30,936 nt of DNA from Alphaproteobacteria bacterium UBA1002 (lineage in GTDB: Bacteria > Pseudomonadota > Alphaproteobacteria > Rickettsiales > UBA998): positions 1-30,936 of the forward strand of contig DBAU01000032.1 of assembly GCA_002291845.1 (NCBI GenBank). The letters are read 5' to 3'. Shown here in pieces: positions 28,019-30,936 of this stretch. Numbering within the stretch: the first letter of the stretch is position 1; the number at the start of each line of letters is the position of its first letter. The position numbers were made by a program, and so were the translations under genes. The notes below the pieces were generated by a model. The model saw only the letters and a program-made list of their open reading frames with translations, had not been told where the DNA came from and made no database searches.

Positions 28019-30172
28019 TTACAAAGGCCTGATAAGATGGACATGCGGTCGGCTTACGTCTTTCTTCAGCGCCTTACCACGTCCGGAGAGGCTGGGATTA
28101 GTCATGAAGTAATCGTGCGCGGCGAAACCTTCCGCTTTGATGGGGGCGCGCACATATTCGCCCGTGGGCAGCAGGTGCCAGCTTTTGAGATCATCTTTCA
28201 GGTTGGCGACCATAATCTGGTCGAGCACCTGCGCGTGCACGGTGGGGTTCTCCATCGGCACCATCACCTCCACGCGATGATCGAAATTACGCGGCATCCA
28301 GTCGGCAGAAGCGATGTAGACCTTGGCTTTACGCGAGGGCATTGCCTCGCCATTGCCAAAGCAGAACACCCGCGAATGTTCGAGAAAGCGGCCAATGATG
28401 CTTTTGACGCGGATATTTTCCGACATTCCCGGCACGCCCGGGCGCAGGCAGCAGATCCCGCGCACAATAAGATCGATCTGCACGCCGGCCTGTGAGGCCT
28501 CATACAGCGCTTCGATAATCTGTTTATCCACCAGCGAATTCATCTTGGCCCATAGTGACGCTGGCCGCCCTGCCTGCGCGTGGGCGATTTCTTCCTCTAT
28601 CAATCCCACCAGTCCCTTTCTCATATGATCCGGAGCCGGAATGATATGCGTGAAGCGCTCTGGCTCGGCGTAGCCAGTGACGAAGTTGAACAGGTAGCTG
28701 ATGTCCAGACACAGCGCCTCGTTGCACGTGAAATACGATAAATCCGTGTACACTTTGGCGGTGGTGGGGTGGTAATTACCGGTGCCGACATGTACATATT
28801 CCACCAGCCGCTCCCCCTCGCGGCGGGCCACCAGCGAGAGCTTGGCGTGCGTTTTGAGGTTGACGAAGCCGTAGACGACCTGCGCCCCGGCGCGCTCCAG
28901 ATCCCGCGCCCATTTGATGTTGGCTTCCTCATCGAAGCGGGCTTTCAGCTCGACCAGCGCGGTGACGGACTTTCCGTTTTCCGCGGCCTCGATCAGGGCT
29001 TTGATAATGGGAGAGTCCTTACTGGTACGATACAGCGTCTGCTTGATGGAGACCACGTCTGGATCGCTCGCCGCCTGACGCAGAAACTGCACCACCACAT
29101 CGAAGGATTCAAAGGGGTGATGGATGATGATGTCCTTGGCCTGAATCGCAGCAAAGCAGTCGCCGTTAAAATCCCCAATGCGTTCAGGAAAGCGTGCGTT
29201 ATAGGGTGCAAATTTCAGATCGGGCCGCTGTGAGAGCTCATAAAGATCACCCAATGCTGAGAGTCCGATCATCCCTGGCACCTCGATAATATCCTCCTGC
29301 GTGGTGCCAAGCTGCGCGTTGAAGAAGGCCACCAGCTGCGGCGCAACGGGTGAGAGTGCCTTGACGCGGATCACCCGCCCGCGCCGTCGTTGCTTAATGG
29401 CATTTTCGTAATAACGCATGAGGTCTTCGGCTTCTTCCTCCAGCTCCAGATCGCTATCACGGATGATGCGGAAGAACGCGGAATCCAATACCTCATAGCC
29501 CGGATAGAGCGCCTCGGGGAACATCTGAATCACATCTTCCAGCAGCACAAAACGCAGCGCTTCGCCGGGAATACGAATGAAGCGCGGCAGTTTCGGCGGC
29601 AGCGGCAGCACTGAGATTTGTTTCCGTCCTCCGGCTTTGCGCTTCAGCTCAAACAGTAAGGCAAGGCCAAGGTTAGGCAAAAACGGAAAGGGATGCGCCG
29701 GATCCACGGCAATCGGGGTGAGCGCCGCAAACAGATTTTCCATGAAATAGGTTTGCAGCCATGCGCGCTGGGCACGGGCGAGCTTGCGCGGATGCATCAC
29801 CTCCACGCCAGATTTTTTCAGCTCACGCTTGAGATCCAGCCAGCAGGCCTGCTGATTTTTCATTAGCTGGCGGCTTGCTTCATTCACGGCAGCCAGCTGT
29901 TGGGCCGGGGTCATCCCGTCCTGACTAGGGGTTTCGATACCGTGACGAATCTGATCGCGTAGTCCGGCGACCCGTACCATCGTGAATTCGTCCAGATTCA
30001 CCGCAGAAATGGAAAGGAATTTCACACGCTCCAGCAGTGGGTTGGCTGGATTATACGCTTCCTCCAGTACCCGAAAATTGAACGCAAGCCACGAGAGCTC
30101 GCGGTTCAGGTAACGATCTGTTGGGGCCGGGCGACGCTGGGGCGTCGTACGGAGGCGGGTTTCCTTACGCAT
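28019..30172 (-). CDS. ppk1: Polyphosphate kinase 1
   Basis: Ppk1 reversibly makes polyphosphate from ATP. The 717-aa protein has the N-terminal domain (RYLNRELSWLAFNFRVLEEA), the head domain, and two phospholipase D-like catalytic domains with KTHAKLSLVARREG (the His is the expected phosphate carrier), YVHVGTGNYHPTTAKVYTDL and a C-terminal NFDHRVEVMVPM block. An AAAGAGAA element lies ahead of ATG 30172. It is divergent from the SixA-like gene. Confidence 0.97.
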   Translation of the reverse strand: MRKETRLRTTPQRRPAPTDRYLNRELSWLAFNFRVLEEAYNPANPLLERVKFLSISAVNLDEFTMVRVAGLRDQIRHGIETPSQDGMTPAQQLAAVNEASRQLMKNQQACWLDLKRELKKSGVEVMHPRKLARAQRAWLQTYFMENLFAALTPIAVDPAHPFPFLPNLGLALLFELKRKAGGRKQISVLPLPPKLPRFIRIPGEALRFVLLEDVIQMFPEALYPGYEVLDSAFFRIIRDSDLELEEEAEDLMRYYENAIKQRRRGRVIRVKALSPVAPQLVAFFNAQLGTTQEDIIEVPGMIGLSALGDLYELSQRPDLKFAPYNARFPERIGDFNGDCFAAIQAKDIIIHHPFESFDVVVQFLRQAASDPDVVSIKQTLYRTSKDSPIIKALIEAAENGKSVTALVELKARFDEEANIKWARDLERAGAQVVYGFVNLKTHAKLSLVARREGERLVEYVHVGTGNYHPTTAKVYTDLSYFTCNEALCLDISYLFNFVTGYAEPERFTHIIPAPDHMRKGLVGLIEEEIAHAQAGRPASLWAKMNSLVDKQIIEALYEASQAGVQIDLIVRGICCLRPGVPGMSENIRVKSIIGRFLEHSRVFCFGNGEAMPSRKAKVYIASADWMPRNFDHRVEVMVPMENPTVHAQVLDQIMVANLKDDLKSWHLLPTGEYVRAPIKAEGFAAHDYFMTNPSLSGRGKALKKDVSRPHVHLIRPL

Positions 30173-30186
30173 AATTAAGGTTCTCT

Positions 30187-30215
30187 TTGTGCGAGTCTGG
30201 AGCTCGTGCCATAAT
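30187..30215 (+). promoter_or_regulatory. Candidate promoter of the SixA-like gene
   Basis: TTGTGC (30187-30192), 17 bp and CATAAT (30210-30215), about 65 bp before GTG 30280. Confidence 0.4.
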
Positions 30216-30239
30216 ACCGGGCATTTGATTAATGAATTC

Positions 30240-30267
30240 CTAGGAGCAGTCGAAAGACTGTCCTTAG
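30240..30267 (+). promoter_or_regulatory. GNRA-tetraloop hairpin in the SixA-like leader
   Basis: CAGTC-GAAA-GACTG (30247-30260) forms a perfect stem with a GAAA tetraloop; outer CTAGGA and TCCTTAG can extend it with small bulges. It ends 12 bases before the start codon, so it may tune translation. Confidence 0.45.
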
Positions 30268-30279
30268 ATAAGGCAAAAC

Positions 30280-30810
30280 GTGCGATATATCTACCTTCTG
30301 CGCCATGCCCATGCGTTGGCCGGTGACCCGGATGCCTCTGACCATGAGCGTTCCCTTTCTGCCCGTGGCCATGAGGAGTGCGCGGCAGTGGCTAGCCGTT
30401 TGAGTGCCGAGCCCGTGGCGCCGGAGGTGATTCTCTGCTCCACAGCAATCCGTACGCGTGAGACCTTGGCGGCGCTTGCGGCTTCCCAGCCTGCCTGGCC
30501 AGATGCACAGTACCTTCCTCGCCTCTACCTCGCTTCGCCGGGGGAATTGCTGCATCAGCTACAGCAGCTTGGACCGGACATTTCACGAGTGATGGTGGTG
30601 GGCCACAATCCCGGCCTGCATGAGCTGGCGCTGTTACTGGCAACGCCATACAATGGCTTAGTTCGAGATTCTCTAGAGTTAGGTTTGACTACGGGCGGTT
30701 TTGTTGGGCTATCTACTGAAAAGCTTTGGGCTGATTTATCATCAGGTGGGGCTGAATTACTTTTTTATCATCAGGTCGTACAATCAGCCCGGCCATTCTC
30801 TGATAAGTAA
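30280..30810 (+). CDS. Histidine phosphatase family protein, SixA-like
   Basis: A 176-aa member of the histidine phosphatase superfamily. LLRHAHALAG (with the catalytic RH at residues 8-9), STAIRTRETLAAL and VMVVGHNPGLHEL (second catalytic His) are present, as in SixA, which dephosphorylates phosphohistidine on signalling or PTS proteins. Start is GTG 30280 with AAGG seven bases before. It is divergent from ppk1. The substrate is not known. Confidence 0.9.
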   Translation: MRYIYLLRHAHALAGDPDASDHERSLSARGHEECAAVASRLSAEPVAPEVILCSTAIRTRETLAALAASQPAWPDAQYLPRLYLASPGELLHQLQQLGPDISRVMVVGHNPGLHELALLLATPYNGLVRDSLELGLTTGGFVGLSTEKLWADLSSGGAELLFYHQVVQSARPFSDK

Positions 30811-30816
30811 AGTACA

Positions 30817-30936
30817 CTAATCGGTGACGATTTCCGTAAGCGCGCTGAGGCTCGCACACAGCTCTTCACCCACCACGCCGCCGGACCCTTGGATATTGCG
30901 TTGAAAAATCACGTACAGCGCATCCACATGCTTGCG
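30817..30936 (-). CDS. Unidentified gene, 3' end only (5' part outside window)
   Basis: The minus strand is open from the window edge to a TAG at 30819-30817 for 39 codons. The peptide includes HVDALYVIFQRNIQGSGGVV and ends EELCASLSALTEIVTD. Codon use looks like the GC-rich core genes. I do not recognise the family from this fragment. It is convergent with the SixA-like gene, 6 bp apart. Confidence 0.55.
   Translation of the reverse strand, partial: RKHVDALYVIFQRNIQGSGGVVGEELCASLSALTEIVTD

Noticed and set aside
1..30936. CRISPR arrays, tRNA or rRNA genes
   Set aside because: No regular spaced repeats and no tRNA-like arms or rRNA blocks were seen by reading; a covariance-model scan was not possible.

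Overview
The window is a piece of an alphaproteobacterial chromosome. The evidence is gene content and order: carB next to greA, an ELM1-family protein (DUF1022), trxB near an LsrB/VtlR-like LysR regulator, the prs-rplY-pth-ychF block, a pteridine-reductase-like SDR beside uvrC, and ppk with ppx. The core genes are GC-rich. Several inserted segments are visibly more AT-rich. The genus cannot be fixed from the sequence. No tRNA, rRNA or CRISPR array was seen.

Layout. 1-5040: the 3' part of carB, an orphan ORF, a palindromic intergenic repeat, greA with a bidirectional terminator, a membrane protein, an ELM1-like gene and a 2-Cys peroxiredoxin. 5052-11032: trxB with a hairpin leader, then a 3,017-bp IS1-family element (6090-9106) with 19-bp perfect inverted repeats and an 8-bp target duplication, then a small membrane protein, the LysR regulator and an AT-rich orphan gene. 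11272-19089, mostly minus strand: a CDF-like transporter, an aspartate aminotransferase, a membrane-anchored protein with two FKBP-like repeats, ychF, a small membrane protein, pth, rplY and prs. A plus-strand brnT-brnA toxin-antitoxin pair sits inside this block. 19171-22111: an SDR, a 325-bp spacer with two perfect DnaA boxes, and uvrC. 22404-26786: two unknown genes, thiG-thiS (minus), aroQ and aat (plus), then ppx (minus). 26846-30936: a TIKI/ChaN-like gene placed antisense between ppx and ppk, ppk1, a SixA-like phosphatase, and the 3' end of one more minus-strand gene.

The most interesting part is the IS1-family element. Besides an intact single-ORF transposase it carries a small Lys/Arg-rich protein and a two-gene operon: an unrecognised 205-aa protein followed by an XRE-HTH/ImmA-type metallopeptidase fusion. 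The operon is preceded by two nested palindromes with one common centre. The first cargo gene and the transposase share a duplicated promoter/operator block. Intact ends and target duplications suggest the whole 3-kb unit moved as one piece. The partner pair looks like a toxin-antitoxin or regulatory module riding on a small IS; that function is inferred, not shown.

Housekeeping roles present: pyrimidine/arginine precursor synthesis (carB), transcript cleavage (greA), peroxide and disulfide control (peroxiredoxin, trxB, LsrB-like regulator), translation (rplY, pth, ychF), PRPP supply (prs), nucleotide excision repair (uvrC), thiamine thiazole synthesis (thiS, thiG), the shikimate pathway (aroQ), N-end-rule tagging (aat) and polyphosphate metabolism (ppk1, ppx).
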